DNA of 64,000 bases from Gordonibacter sp. 28C (GTDB taxonomy: Bacteria > Actinomycetota > Coriobacteriia > Coriobacteriales > Eggerthellaceae). This document shows, one piece after another, positions 1 through 7,551 of this stretch. Location of the stretch: contig NZ_PPTR01000015.1 in the NCBI RefSeq assembly GCF_003339845.1, positions 1 to 64,000 of the forward strand, in the 5' to 3' direction. The notes under the pieces were generated by a model. The model was given only the letters and a program-made list of their open reading frames with translations. It was not told the origin of the DNA and searched no databases. The first letter of the stretch is position 1. Each line of letters opens with the position of its first letter. A program made the translations under genes and the position numbers.

Positions 1-1
1 G

Positions 2-127
2 AATACGAGCGTCGGTTTGACACTGCTTGTCGAGATCAGAGATCAAGTGAAGATAGATAGGCTCAAGCTGGAGCAAATCTCTGGCCTGAGCCTTTATTGC
101 CTCTTGACAATGTTCTACTCATATTAA
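2..127 (+). CDS. 3' end of an unidentified gene (partial)
   Basis: An open frame enters from the left edge and ends in TAA at 125-127, giving a 41-residue C-terminal tail that begins NTSVGLTLLVE and ends TMFYSY. Its base composition is more AT-rich than the rest of the window. I do not recognise it. The only support is that the frame stays open to the edge and is followed directly by a tRNA-terminator region. It could be a chance frame. Confidence 0.35.
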   Translation, partial: NTSVGLTLLVEIRDQVKIDRLKLEQISGLSLYCLLTMFYSY

Positions 128-133
128 ACGAAA

Positions 134-162
134 GCGGGCCGGACGATGATCGCCCGGCCCGC
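134..162 (-). terminator. Intrinsic terminator of the tRNA-Ala gene
   Basis: A 9-bp perfect GC stem (134-142 with 154-162) lies just beyond the tRNA 3' end. Read on the minus strand it is followed by a T-rich stretch (CTTTCGTTT), the usual intrinsic terminator layout. Confidence 0.75.
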
Positions 163-170
163 GTAGGTAG

Positions 171-246
171 TGGTGGAGCCTAGGGGGATCGAACCCCTGA
201 CCTCATGGCTGCCAGCCATGCGCTCTCCCAGCTGAGCTAAGGCCCC
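171..246 (-). tRNA. tRNA-Ala (anticodon GGC)
   Basis: On the minus strand this is a 76-nt cloverleaf. It has a 7-bp acceptor stem (GGGGCCT with AGGCTCC, one G-T pair), a D-arm AGCTCAGCTGGGAGAGC and an anticodon stem CATGG/CCATG around loop CTGGCAG, so the anticodon is GGC (alanine, GCC codon). The T-arm contains GGTTCGATCCC, and CCA is encoded at the 3' end. It has its own promoter and terminator. Confidence 0.97.
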
Positions 247-263
247 GAAAAAGTGCGAAACCT

Positions 264-291
264 AGTATAGCGGAAGAGAGCGGGGGGTCAA
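264..291 (-). promoter_or_regulatory. Promoter of the tRNA-Ala gene
   Basis: On the minus strand, TTGACC (291-286) is separated by 16 bp from TATACT (269-264), close to the sigma-70 consensus. The tRNA 5' end is about 18 bp further on. The -35 hexamer overlaps the stop codon of the upstream LuxR gene. Confidence 0.75.
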
Positions 292-1781
292 GCGCCATTT
301 TTGAGAATTTCATCGTTTTCGGGCGTAGGCGAGAACGTCCGCGCTCGATCGCTCACGTAGGCGCGAAGGTCGCGCTCGTTGTGCACGTCCAGCTTCGCGT
401 AAACGGCGTGCAGGTGCGTCTTGACCGTGTTCGGCGCGATGAAGAGTGCCTTCGCCGCGTCGGCGCGCGAGTCCCCCTCCACGATGCGCTGCAAAACGTC
501 GAACTCTCGTTGCGTGAGGTTGAAGTCCTCGGCGACGATCTGGCAGGCGCGCAGCGCGTTCGTGTCCTCGTCGGGGTCTCCGGGGTGCACGAAGCCCCAG
601 CCCGTGCGCAGGTTCGCTCCGTTTGACAGCAAAAGGGCCGCCAAGACGAAGCAGAACGCCGCAATGCACGGGACCGCGACCGATCCCGCGTTGTTGGGCA
701 GCAGGTCCAAGGCCGCAGCGCCCAGCACCGCGCCCAGCGTCCTGCCGGCCATGAGCGAGGCGGTGGGGCACGAGGCCACCCAGGTGGCAGGCTGCCCGCA
801 GTTCTTGATGAGGTACGATCCCAGGCCCCACAGCACCAAGTCGAGATAGAGGAAACCCGTTATCTGCAACACGACGCTCGCGCTCTCCAAAGGCGCGCCC
901 GCCACGCCGGCCAGCAGAAGGCCCAGGCCCACGAGCGGGAACCCGATCTGGTACACCGAGCGGTTGAAGTCGAGCTTGCACACCAGCACCGTGGCCAGCG
1001 TGAGCCCGGCGGCCAGCAGGTAGCCCGCCGCGTTCCACGAAGGGTCGAACGCGCCGCTGGAGCACAGGAAGGCCACGAGCAGTCCGGCTGCGGACCCCTG
1101 CGCCACGGAGGTGGCGATGAACCGGTACGGCACGAGCACGTTCGCCTCGGGCTCGCCGTAGCGTGTTTTGCGGGATCCGCGCACGGCCAGCCGCGCGCGA
1201 TGGAACGCGACGGCGAGCACGAAGGGGAGCGCGAGCACCGCCGCCCAGCGGCTCTGCGGTGCGGGCGCAGCGGCCAGTCCCAGGTACAGCACGACGGCGC
1301 CGAACGCGGCGGCCACGCCGAACGTGAGCGTCTGCGTCATGCCCAGCGCTCCCATGACGCGCGCGATCTCTATATGCACGCCGATGAGTCCCACAGCCAT
1401 CAGGACGACGCCCATCCCGCGGCACGTGGCCGCCAGCGCCTCGTTGCCCACGCCGCCTTGCTCCCTGAGCAGCAGCAGGAACGCCCCGAACAGGATGCAG
1501 GCCGTGAGCAGCCCCAGGTACCATCCGCGGTCGAAGAAGGTGAGACGCCGGAACAGCACGGCGAACGACAGGCACGCCAACGTGCAGGCGAAGAACAGCA
1601 GCGTGCAGGTGGGCAGCGCCAAACCGCCCAGGTCGAACGTGCCCGGCAGCAGAAACGTTTCCATGAGCAACAGCATTGCAAGCAGCTTGTACGAGGTCAA
1701 AGCGACGAACAGGGATGGGATGGTGCGAACGCCGAGGACCATCCGTTTCAAGTCGCTTTGCCGGTGACGAGCGCGCTCCAT
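288..1781 (-). CDS. Membrane-bound LuxR-family transcriptional regulator
   Basis: A 497-residue protein. The N-terminal ~400 residues are a chain of hydrophobic segments (about 10-12 helices, MFS-like in look). The last ~70 residues are a LuxR/GerE helix-turn-helix, with LTQREFDVLQ, then the recognition segment APNTVKTHLHAVYAKLDV. This one-component membrane-sensor architecture is common in Eggerthellaceae, where such genes often sit next to transporter or oxidoreductase genes. The start at 1781 is chosen because AAGGAGG lies 7 nt upstream; an in-frame ATG at 1859 has no comparable ribosome site. The ligand and target are unknown; the divergent membrane gene at 2069 is one possible target. 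Confidence 0.85.
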   Translation of the reverse strand: MERARHRQSDLKRMVLGVRTIPSLFVALTSYKLLAMLLLMETFLLPGTFDLGGLALPTCTLLFFACTLACLSFAVLFRRLTFFDRGWYLGLLTACILFGAFLLLLREQGGVGNEALAATCRGMGVVLMAVGLIGVHIEIARVMGALGMTQTLTFGVAAAFGAVVLYLGLAAAPAPQSRWAAVLALPFVLAVAFHRARLAVRGSRKTRYGEPEANVLVPYRFIATSVAQGSAAGLLVAFLCSSGAFDPSWNAAGYLLAAGLTLATVLVCKLDFNRSVYQIGFPLVGLGLLLAGVAGAPLESASVVLQITGFLYLDLVLWGLGSYLIKNCGQPATWVASCPTASLMAGRTLGAVLGAAALDLLPNNAGSVAVPCIAAFCFVLAALLLSNGANLRTGWGFVHPGDPDEDTNALRACQIVAEDFNLTQREFDVLQRIVEGDSRADAAKALFIAPNTVKTHLHAVYAKLDVHNERDLRAYVSDRARTFSPTPENDEILKNGA

Positions 1782-1965
1782 AATAGCCTCCTTAGAGAGA
1801 GCGTGCGGCCGGCTTGCGCTTGGAACATCCCCATCCCATACGCGACGGCGTTTATTCAACTGCCCTTAGTATACGATACGCCGTCTTCACCTGCATGCGG
1901 TTTCTTCGGACATGCCGTTCGTCGCCCGACATGTTACGGTTTTCGGCCGCGGCCGCGCCGTGCCC

Positions 1966-1971
1966 TATAAT
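1966..1971 (+). promoter_or_regulatory. -10 element for the downstream membrane protein gene
   Basis: A perfect TATAAT sits 98 bp upstream of the start at 2069, in the divergent gap between two genes. No good TTGACA-like hexamer is found at 16-18 bp, so activator dependence is possible. On the other strand TATACT (1873-1868) is a candidate -10 for the divergent LuxR gene. Confidence 0.4.
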
Positions 1972-2068
1972 GGCAAGCGAACGAATCGTTGAGCGAGGGC
2001 GGGTCGCCGGGGAATTGCCCGAGGCGGCCCGCTCGGCATGAGGGCGTTTGCGCGCAGGCGGAGGAAGC

Positions 2069-2590
2069 ATGGCGGTTGGACAGGGAACGGGAGCGGTCGG
2101 CGCGGGCAAGGTGGGAGCATTGCGAGCGGTCGGCGGCGCGGCGTTGATCGGCGCGGACGGCATGCCCATGTCGACGTGGCAGGTTTGGCTGAGGCGGTTG
2201 TGCATCGTCATGATCGTATGGGCGGTGCTGGAGCTGGCGTTCGGCGTGGTGTTCTGGACCGTGGGGTCGGTGGTCGAGGGTGCGCAGATCGCCGGTATCG
2301 AGCTGCGTTCCATCGCGGCATCGGTGGGATCCACCGCGCTGATGAGCGCGGTGTTCAACTTGGTCATAGGCCTGCTGGGCATACGCGGCGCGAGGAACCC
2401 CTACAAGATATCGCTGTTCTTCTGGATCACGCTGGCCGACGCCGTGCTCACGGCATGGGCCATGGCCAGCAACATCTCGTCGGGCATCATCGACGTCACG
2501 GGCATCGTGAGCGGCCTGTTCATCATCGCCCTGGCCGTGTGCACCTGGCAGGTGCGCGGCCAGACGGGCTACTTCGACGAGCACCCGTAG
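2069..2590 (+). CDS. Small four-helix membrane protein, function unknown
   Basis: A 173-residue protein. The first ~45 residues are Gly/Ala-rich and polar. Four hydrophobic segments follow, beginning near IVMIVWAVLELAFG, ALMSAVFNLVIG, LFFWITLADAVL and GIVSGLFIIALAV. GGAGGA lies just ahead of the ATG at 2069, which is preferred to the in-frame ATG at 2048. I do not recognise a family. It is transcribed divergently from the LuxR gene at 288-1781 and ends at a bidirectional terminator. Confidence 0.75.
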   Translation: MAVGQGTGAVGAGKVGALRAVGGAALIGADGMPMSTWQVWLRRLCIVMIVWAVLELAFGVVFWTVGSVVEGAQIAGIELRSIAASVGSTALMSAVFNLVIGLLGIRGARNPYKISLFFWITLADAVLTAWAMASNISSGIIDVTGIVSGLFIIALAVCTWQVRGQTGYFDEHP

Positions 2591-2633
2591 GCGCAAGGCG
2601 AACATGCCGGGTTGGTTCCGTCCAGCCACGCAA

Positions 2634-2667
2634 AGAGGGCCTCGAGATCGAAATCCCGAGGCCCTCT
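2634..2667. terminator. Bidirectional terminator between convergent genes
   Basis: An 11-bp perfect stem (2634-2644 with 2657-2667) and 12-nt loop lie between the ends of the genes at 2069-2590 and 2693-3547. There is no strong T-run on the plus strand and a short TTTG on the minus strand. Confidence 0.6.
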
Positions 2668-2692
2668 GCCATTCGCGTTTGCGGGATGCCGC

Positions 2693-3547
2693 TTATTCGG
2701 CGTCCGCTTTGCCGCAGGCTTCCACCTGCTCGATGATGGGGTCGAGCGCGCCGGCCACGTCGTACTCCTCCACCTTGCCCTCGTCCACCAGGCGCGCAAA
2801 CGACGGATCGATGGGCAGCGTGGCGAACGACGGGATGTCGTAGCGCTTCGCCACGGCCTCGCCCTGGGGCTCGCCGAAGATGAAGTGCTCTTTGCCGCAT
2901 TCGTCGCACTTGAAGTAGGCCATGTTCTCCACCAAGCCCACCACGGGCACGTTCAGGTCGTGCGCCAGGTTCACGGCCTTGCCCACGATCATGGCCACCA
3001 GCTCCTGCGGAGCCGACACGGTGACGATGCCGTCCACGGGCAGCGACTGGAACACGGTCAGGAACACGTCGGAGGTTCCCGGGGGCATGTCCACGAACAG
3101 GTAGTCGATGTCGCCCCAGCTCACCTCGCCCCAGAACTGCTTGATGATGCCGGACACCACGGGGCCGCGCCATGCGACCGGGATGTCGTCTTTCGGCAGC
3201 ATGAGGTTCACGGACACCACTTTGATGCCGCTGGCCGTCTGGGCCGGCACGATGCCGTCCTTGTCGGCCGTGAGCGGGTTCGTGATGCCGAACGTCTTCG
3301 GGATGGACGGGCCGGTGACGTCGGCGTCGAGGATGCCCACCTTGAAGCCCTTCTTCTGCATCTGGCTGGCCAGCAGGCTGGTCACGAGCGACTTGCCCAC
3401 GCCGCCTTTGCCCGACACCACGCCGATGACGTGCTTGATGTTCGTGTTGACGTTCGTCGGGAATGTGGACGGACCCGCGTCCTCGCGGTCGCCGCAGCCG
3501 GCGACGCCGCAGCTACCGCATTCGTGCGTGCATTCTTCTTCTGCCAT
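2693..3547 (-). CDS. mrp: Mrp/NBP35-type P-loop ATPase (Fe-S carrier)
   Basis: A 284-residue cytoplasmic ATPase of the MinD/Mrp family, which binds and delivers Fe-S clusters to apo-proteins. The N-terminus has a Cys cluster (C6, C10, C13, C18) as in NBP35-like members. The deviant Walker A GKGGVGKS is near residues 45-52, DADVTGPS follows at about 74, and the CDEC pair that bridges a cluster in Mrp dimers is near residue 215. AAGGAG precedes the ATG. Fe-S delivery fits the many 4Fe-4S proteins in this window, but the gene is not physically linked to them. Confidence 0.9.
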   Translation of the reverse strand: MAEEECTHECGSCGVAGCGDREDAGPSTFPTNVNTNIKHVIGVVSGKGGVGKSLVTSLLASQMQKKGFKVGILDADVTGPSIPKTFGITNPLTADKDGIVPAQTASGIKVVSVNLMLPKDDIPVAWRGPVVSGIIKQFWGEVSWGDIDYLFVDMPPGTSDVFLTVFQSLPVDGIVTVSAPQELVAMIVGKAVNLAHDLNVPVVGLVENMAYFKCDECGKEHFIFGEPQGEAVAKRYDIPSFATLPIDPSFARLVDEGKVEEYDVAGALDPIIEQVEACGKADAE

Positions 3548-3640
3548 GTCTCCTTCTTTCCTCGAAAGGCCGCCGTGTCATGTATGCGGCCCGTCGTCTC
3601 GTCTCCCCGGCATGATAGCATATATAAGGTACGGTCAAGT

Positions 3641-3707
3641 AAGATTGCCGGCGGAGCGGCAGATAGGGAAGATTGCCGTCGGCAATTACTAGATGCAGTC
3701 TTATAAT
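3641..3707 (+). promoter_or_regulatory. Promoter with operator-like palindrome ahead of the deaminase gene
   Basis: TATAAT is at 3702-3707. A perfect 7-1-7 inverted repeat ATTGCCG-T-CGGCAAT covers 3672-3686, where the -35 would lie. The half-site AAGATTGCCG occurs twice, at 3641 and 3669, 28 bp apart. The layout suggests repression by a dimeric regulator; none is identified. Confidence 0.5.
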
Positions 3708-3764
3708 GTGCGGAAGAAAAACGCGCGCCCGGCGACGAGGGCGCCCTCGAGGCAAGGAGAGCCC

Positions 3765-5066
3765 ATGCTGTTCGCAGACATCGACATCTTGGATGAGAAC
3801 CTGGACCATCGATCTCATCGCTGGGTGGGCGTGAAGGACGGCCGCATCGCCTATATCGGCGAGAAGGCGCCCGTCGGAGCCGAGGCCGACGCGTACGGCG
3901 AGGTGTACGACGGCCGCGGCAAGCTGCTCATGCCGGCCTTCTACAACGCCCACGCCCACGCGCCCATGACGCTGCTGCGCGGCTACGCCGAGAACCTGCC
4001 GCTGCAGGCGTGGCTCAACGACATGGTGTGGCCTTTCGAGGCGAAGATGACGCCCGAGGACAACTACTGGGGCACGCTGCTGTCGTGCGCCGAGATGGCG
4101 CGCTACGGCGTGGTGGGCTTCTCCGACATGTACTACCACACCGACGAGCGCGTGCGCGCGGTGGTGGAGTCGGGCTTGAAGGCGAACATCTGCGAGAGCG
4201 AGCTGTACTTCGAGCCGAAGCCGTTCTCGGAGTATCGTGCGTGCGCGCTCTGCGAGGACTACGTGGACAAGTACCACGGCGCGGCGGACGGGCGCATCCT
4301 CATCGACTACAACATCCACGCGGAGTACACGTCGAACCCGCAGACCTGCAAAGACATCGCGGCCGTGACGAAGGAGAAGGGCTTGCGCATGCATCTGCAC
4401 GCCTCGGAGACGAAGAGCGAGCACGAGGAGTGCAAGCAGCGCCACGACGGCATGACGCCCATCCAGTACTTCGAGAGCATCGGCGTGCTCGATTCGCCCA
4501 CCACCGCCGCGCACTGCACGTGGTGCGAGCCCGCCGACTTCGACATCATGGTGGAGCGCGGGGTGTTCGTGGCGGCGAACCCGGCGTCGAACATGAAGCT
4601 GGGCAGCGGCTACGCGCCCATTCCGGCCATGCTCGAGCGCGGCGTGAACGTGTGCCTGGGCACCGACGGCATGGCCTCGAACAACAACCACGACATGATG
4701 CAGGATCTGTACCTGCTGGCCCTGCTGTACAAGGGCTCCACGAACGACCCGTCCGTGGTCACGCCGAAGCAGGCCCTCGCGGCCGCCACGCGCATGGGCG
4801 CGCTCTCGCAGGGTCGCGAGGACTGCGGGCAGGTGAAGGAGGGCATGAAGGCCGACCTCTGCGTGCTGGACGTGACGGGCCCCTCGTGGGCTCCCATGAC
4901 GAACCCGCTGGTGAACGTGGTGTACGCCGGCCATGGCTCCGACGTGTGCCTCACCATGAGCGACGGCGCGGTGGTGTACCGCGACGGCGCCTTCCCGACC
5001 ATCGACGTGGAGCGCGCCAAAGCCGAGGTGGACCAGCGCACGAAGCGCATCATCGCGGAAGTGTGA
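3765..5066 (+). CDS. Amidohydrolase, MtaD/SAH-deaminase (TRZ/ATZ) type
   Basis: A 433-residue metal-dependent hydrolase of the subfamily that deaminates S-adenosylhomocysteine, 5'-methylthioadenosine, 5'-deoxyadenosine or related nucleosides. Metal and catalytic motifs are visible: NAHAHAP (H-x-H), HLHASET with the catalytic Glu, AHCTWC, and LGTDGMASNNNHD with the metal Asp. The length fits the family. The ATG at 3765 follows AAGGAGA; an upstream in-frame ATG at 3693 overlaps the -10 and is rejected. A role in clearing radical-SAM or methylation by-products is plausible. The substrate cannot be read from sequence. Confidence 0.85.
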   Translation: MLFADIDILDENLDHRSHRWVGVKDGRIAYIGEKAPVGAEADAYGEVYDGRGKLLMPAFYNAHAHAPMTLLRGYAENLPLQAWLNDMVWPFEAKMTPEDNYWGTLLSCAEMARYGVVGFSDMYYHTDERVRAVVESGLKANICESELYFEPKPFSEYRACALCEDYVDKYHGAADGRILIDYNIHAEYTSNPQTCKDIAAVTKEKGLRMHLHASETKSEHEECKQRHDGMTPIQYFESIGVLDSPTTAAHCTWCEPADFDIMVERGVFVAANPASNMKLGSGYAPIPAMLERGVNVCLGTDGMASNNNHDMMQDLYLLALLYKGSTNDPSVVTPKQALAAATRMGALSQGREDCGQVKEGMKADLCVLDVTGPSWAPMTNPLVNVVYAGHGSDVCLTMSDGAVVYRDGAFPTIDVERAKAEVDQRTKRIIAEV

Positions 5067-5312
5067 CGATAGGTGCAGCCCCTCTGCGCCAGCGGTTCAA
5101 AGGGGATCGTGTCGGCTATGGAAGACGCTATACTGGGATATGAGCCAACTTGTCTTTTACGGCCGACAACGCACGCGACTTCCTCCTTGCTGAAAGCTGG
5201 CGACGCCTGCGTTCTGGACTCTTCGCGCGCTCCAGATTCTGTTTGCTCTGGGGTGCGTGTCCCCCATAGGGGCGGGCCGTTCGCACCCGGCGCACGGGAA
5301 TTCTGTGGGCCG

Positions 5313-5349
5313 CCAGGGGAACCTGCACTCAAAGTACAGCTTCCCCTGG
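5313..5349. other. Hairpin in the 5067-5568 gap
   Basis: A perfect 9-bp stem (CCAGGGGAA, 5313-5321, with TTCCCCTGG, 5341-5349) and 19-nt loop. It lies ~250 nt past the deaminase stop and just ahead of the modD control region. It may act as a transcription boundary; there is no T-run. The 5067-5312 stretch before it shows no convincing gene. Confidence 0.4.
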
Positions 5350-5376
5350 GGGCCTGTATTGGTTATTCTATAACAG

Positions 5377-5400
5377 CGATATTCCCAATTGAGAATATCG
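5377..5400. promoter_or_regulatory. Operator-like palindrome upstream of modD (ModE-type candidate)
   Basis: Perfect inverted repeat CGATATTC-N8-GAATATCG. A second, smaller palindrome GTTAT-TCT-ATAAC lies just upstream at 5362-5374. AT-rich dyads with outer CG are the shape of ModE molybdate-regulator sites, and the downstream gene is modD. The similarity is by eye only. Confidence 0.45.
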
Positions 5401-5512
5401 TGTGCGGGACGGCGGCGGCCTCTCCCTGGTTCGCCGGCGCCGCCCCGCATGGGTTTCGCCCGCGCCGCGTAGGCAGGCGCGGTTTTTTGGATCGCGCCAT
5501 GTGCAGGCGCGG
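5401..5512 (+). promoter_or_regulatory. Structured leader with attenuator upstream of modD
   Basis: The 5' leader holds a GC-rich hairpin (GGCGGC near 5411 with GCCGCC near 5438), then a terminator. After it a second hairpin reuses the same sequence: GCAGGCGCGGTT occurs at 5474 and 5503, and CGCGCC near 5493 can pair with GGCGCG near 5507. Mutually exclusive pairing of this kind is typical of attenuation or riboswitch control. A molybdenum-cofactor riboswitch would suit the context, but I could not match its consensus. Confidence 0.45.
5460..5488 (+). terminator. Intrinsic terminator inside the modD leader
   Basis: A 7-bp perfect stem CCGCGCC/GGCGCGG (5460-5466 with 5476-5482), 9-nt loop, then six T (5483-5488). 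It lies 80 bp before the modD start, so it must be read through or switched off for modD to be expressed. Confidence 0.75.
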
Positions 5513-5568
5513 TTCGGCCCGCGTTGCGCGCGGGCGCTTTGCGACAACGAGAGGTGGAAGGGGAAGTC

Positions 5569-6411
5569 ATGCTGCGAATATCCGACGCGCGCATCGACGG
5601 CTTCATTGCCGAGGACGTGCCCTACGTCGATCTGACGTGCGCGGTGCTGGGCATAGGGGACGAGCCCGGACAGATGGACTACTTCACGCGCGAGGACTGC
5701 GTGCTGGCCGGCACGGAAGTGGTCGAGCGCATCATGGCGAAGCTGGGATGCGAGGTCGTCTCGGCGGTGCCGAGCGGCCAGCGCGCGGCCGCGGGCGACA
5801 CGTTCATGAGCGTGCGCGGCACCTCGGCCGACCTGCACGCGGCGTGGAAGGTGTGCCTGAACGTGTTCGACCACGGCTCGGCCGTGGCCACGAAGACGCG
5901 CGCCATGGTGGACGCGGCGCACGGCGCGAACCCGCGCTGCGAGGTGCTCACCACGCGCAAGAGCCAGCCCGGCGCGAAGGACCTGCTCACCGGGGCCGTC
6001 ATGGCGGGCGGTGCGTTCCCGCACCGGCTGGGGCTGTCGGAGACGGTGCTCGTGTTCGACCATCACCTCACGTTCTTAGGCGGCTTCGACAAGTTCGTGG
6101 AGCAGCTGCCGGTCATCAAGGGCCGCTGCATCGAGAAGAAGCTGTTCGTGGAGGCCGACGCCGAGCGCGCCCGCGTGCTCGCGGCCGCCGGGGTGGACGG
6201 CATCCAGTTCGACAAGGTGCCCGCAGACGAGCTGGCCCCGCTGGTGGGGGAGCTGCGCGCCATCGACCCGCACCTCACGCTCATCGCCGCCGGGGGCATC
6301 AACCCCCAAAACGCCGCCGCCTACGCCGCCACCGGCGTGGACGGCCTGGCCACCACCGCCCCCTTCGCCGCCAAGCCCCTGGACATGAGCGTGCGCATGC
6401 GTGCTCTGTAG
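5569..6411 (+). CDS. modD: ModD, NadC-like phosphoribosyltransferase of molybdenum loci
   Basis: A 280-residue protein of the nicotinate-nucleotide pyrophosphorylase (NadC) fold, in the ModD branch found in molybdate-transport loci. Visible features are the N-terminal DVPYVDLT segment, TRKSQPGAKDL, the FPHRLGLSETVLVFDHH stretch, KKLFVEAD and the phosphate-binding AAGGINPQNAAAYAATGVDG near the C-terminus. A purine-rich ribosome site precedes the ATG at 5569. ModD's precise reaction is not settled. Here it stands without modABC, behind a palindrome and an attenuator-like leader, and near a molbindin gene, which supports a molybdenum-responsive role. Confidence 0.85.
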   Translation: MLRISDARIDGFIAEDVPYVDLTCAVLGIGDEPGQMDYFTREDCVLAGTEVVERIMAKLGCEVVSAVPSGQRAAAGDTFMSVRGTSADLHAAWKVCLNVFDHGSAVATKTRAMVDAAHGANPRCEVLTTRKSQPGAKDLLTGAVMAGGAFPHRLGLSETVLVFDHHLTFLGGFDKFVEQLPVIKGRCIEKKLFVEADAERARVLAAAGVDGIQFDKVPADELAPLVGELRAIDPHLTLIAAGGINPQNAAAYAATGVDGLATTAPFAAKPLDMSVRMRAL

Positions 6412-6451
6412 GGAAGGGCGGAGACGCAGCGGCGGCGCAACGATAGCTTTT

Positions 6452-6510
6452 TGTCATCCTGAGCGGAGGCCGCACAGCGGCCGCAGTCGAAGGATCCCCT
6501 GCGGCGCCAG
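6452..6510. repeat. Dispersed TCATCCTGAGCGG...GTCGAAGGATC repeat, copy 1
   Basis: Begins TGTCATCCTGAGCGGAG and contains AGTCGAAGGATCCC. A second copy lies at 21666-21722. The centre is palindromic (GGCCGC...GCGGCC). Repeats of this type recur between genes in many unrelated genomes; no function is assigned. Confidence 0.6.
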
Positions 6511-6634
6511 CGGAAAGCGATGGAAACACGCACCTCGCATGTTTCACGTGAAACATGCGTTCGATAAAACAAGCGAGTTGTTCGGCAACGAAAAAACGAA
6601 TTGCCGGAACGGAACGAAAGAAGGAGCGACGATC

Positions 6635-6844
6635 ATGACTGTTGCAACGTTGAAGGTGACGGGCATGCACTGCCCGAAGTGCACGGCCCGCGTGGAGAAG
6701 GCCGTCGGCGTGCTGGACGGCGTCATGGGCGTCTCAGCCGACTTCGAGGCCGACAAGGTCGACCTGACCTACGACGGCCAGCCGTCCACGCTGGACGCCG
6801 TGAAAGCCGCCATCACCGCCGAGGAGTTCGTCGTAGAAGGGTAG
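6635..6844 (+). CDS. Heavy-metal-associated (HMA) domain protein, CopZ-like
   Basis: A 69-residue single-domain protein with the ferredoxin-like HMA fold. The metal-binding loop is GMHCPKCTARVEKAV, with Cys13 and Cys16 as the CxxC pair. This size and motif are those of copper chaperones such as CopZ. AAGGAG precedes the ATG at 6635. No copper ATPase or CopY-type repressor is in this window, so metal specificity is inferred only. It ends at a strong hairpin shared with the converging molbindin gene. Confidence 0.85.
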   Translation: MTVATLKVTGMHCPKCTARVEKAVGVLDGVMGVSADFEADKVDLTYDGQPSTLDAVKAAITAEEFVVEG

Positions 6845-6856
6845 CGAGCCTTCGAA

Positions 6857-6885
6857 GAAAGAGGCCGCGCGATGCGGCCTCTTTC
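6857..6885. terminator. Bidirectional terminator between HMA and molbindin genes
   Basis: A 12-bp perfect stem GAAAGAGGCCGC/GCGGCCTCTTTC with a 5-nt loop (6869-6873) sits between converging genes. A smaller GCCCG/CGGGC hairpin follows near 6890-6908. Confidence 0.75.
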
Positions 6886-6933
6886 CAATGCCCGACGAAA
6901 GCCGGGCGATGTTTTCGTATCGCTCGTGCGCGG

Positions 6934-7359
6934 TTATTCCACGCCCACGATGACGTCGGTGGACTTGACCACGGCCAGCGCCTCGGCGCCCTCGGTCAGG
7001 CCCAGGTCCTCGATGGCCTCGTTGGTGATGGAGCCCATGATGCGGTTGCCGTCGGCCAGCTCGAGGGCCACGTGGCCGTTCACGGCGCCCTTCTTCACGG
7101 AAACGATCTTGCCGGCCAGCTGGTTGCGGGCGGACAGGCCCTTGATGCGCTCGGTGCCCGCGGCGAACATGACGTTGCTGGCCTTGATGACGGCCACGGC
7201 GTCCACGCCCTCTTTCAGGCCCAGGTCCTTGATGGCTTCCATGGTGATGTCGGCCTTGATGGTGGCGTCGCCCAGATCGATGGCGACGACGCCGTTCACG
7301 GCGCCGTCGGTGACGGACGAGACGGTGCCCTTGAGCTGGTTGCGTGCGGAGATCTTCAT
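6934..7359 (-). CDS. Molbindin (two Mop/TOBE domains), molybdate-binding protein
   Basis: A 141-residue cytoplasmic protein made of two tandem Mop domains. Each starts with SARNQL(K/A)G, followed by V..V..GAVNG.VA..L, and ends with the A.AV.K.S.V pattern, covering roughly residues 4-68 and 75-139. Di-Mop proteins store or buffer molybdate or tungstate as oligomers. AAGGAG precedes the ATG. Its placement near modD fits molybdenum supply for the two molybdoenzyme clusters further along. Confidence 0.9.
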   Translation of the reverse strand: MKISARNQLKGTVSSVTDGAVNGVVAIDLGDATIKADITMEAIKDLGLKEGVDAVAVIKASNVMFAAGTERIKGLSARNQLAGKIVSVKKGAVNGHVALELADGNRIMGSITNEAIEDLGLTEGAEALAVVKSTDVIVGVE

Positions 7360-7551
7360 GATACGCTCCTTCTTGGTTGGGGAGGGCCGCCGACCTTTTC
7401 GGCGAACCCGTCGGTACGCTTGCCATTATGGATGGTTCCGCCAAGAAGGGAAGGGGACGCGGCGAATCGCCCCCGGTTCGTTTCGTTTCGCCCCTTCTCG
7501 TCACGTTTCGTTTCAATGGGCGGTATGGCGAAGAACGCTGGGGTGGCAAAA

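Noticed and set aside
5140-5193. Short ORF starting MSQLVFYGRQR after the deaminase gene
   Set aside because: It stops after 17 codons and would need a frameshift to extend. There is no ribosome site and no recognisable family.
5073-6446. 457-codon plus-strand frame through the modD region
   Set aside because: It is in a different frame from modD, Arg/Gly/Ala-rich like a shadow, crosses the terminator leader and lacks a ribosome site.
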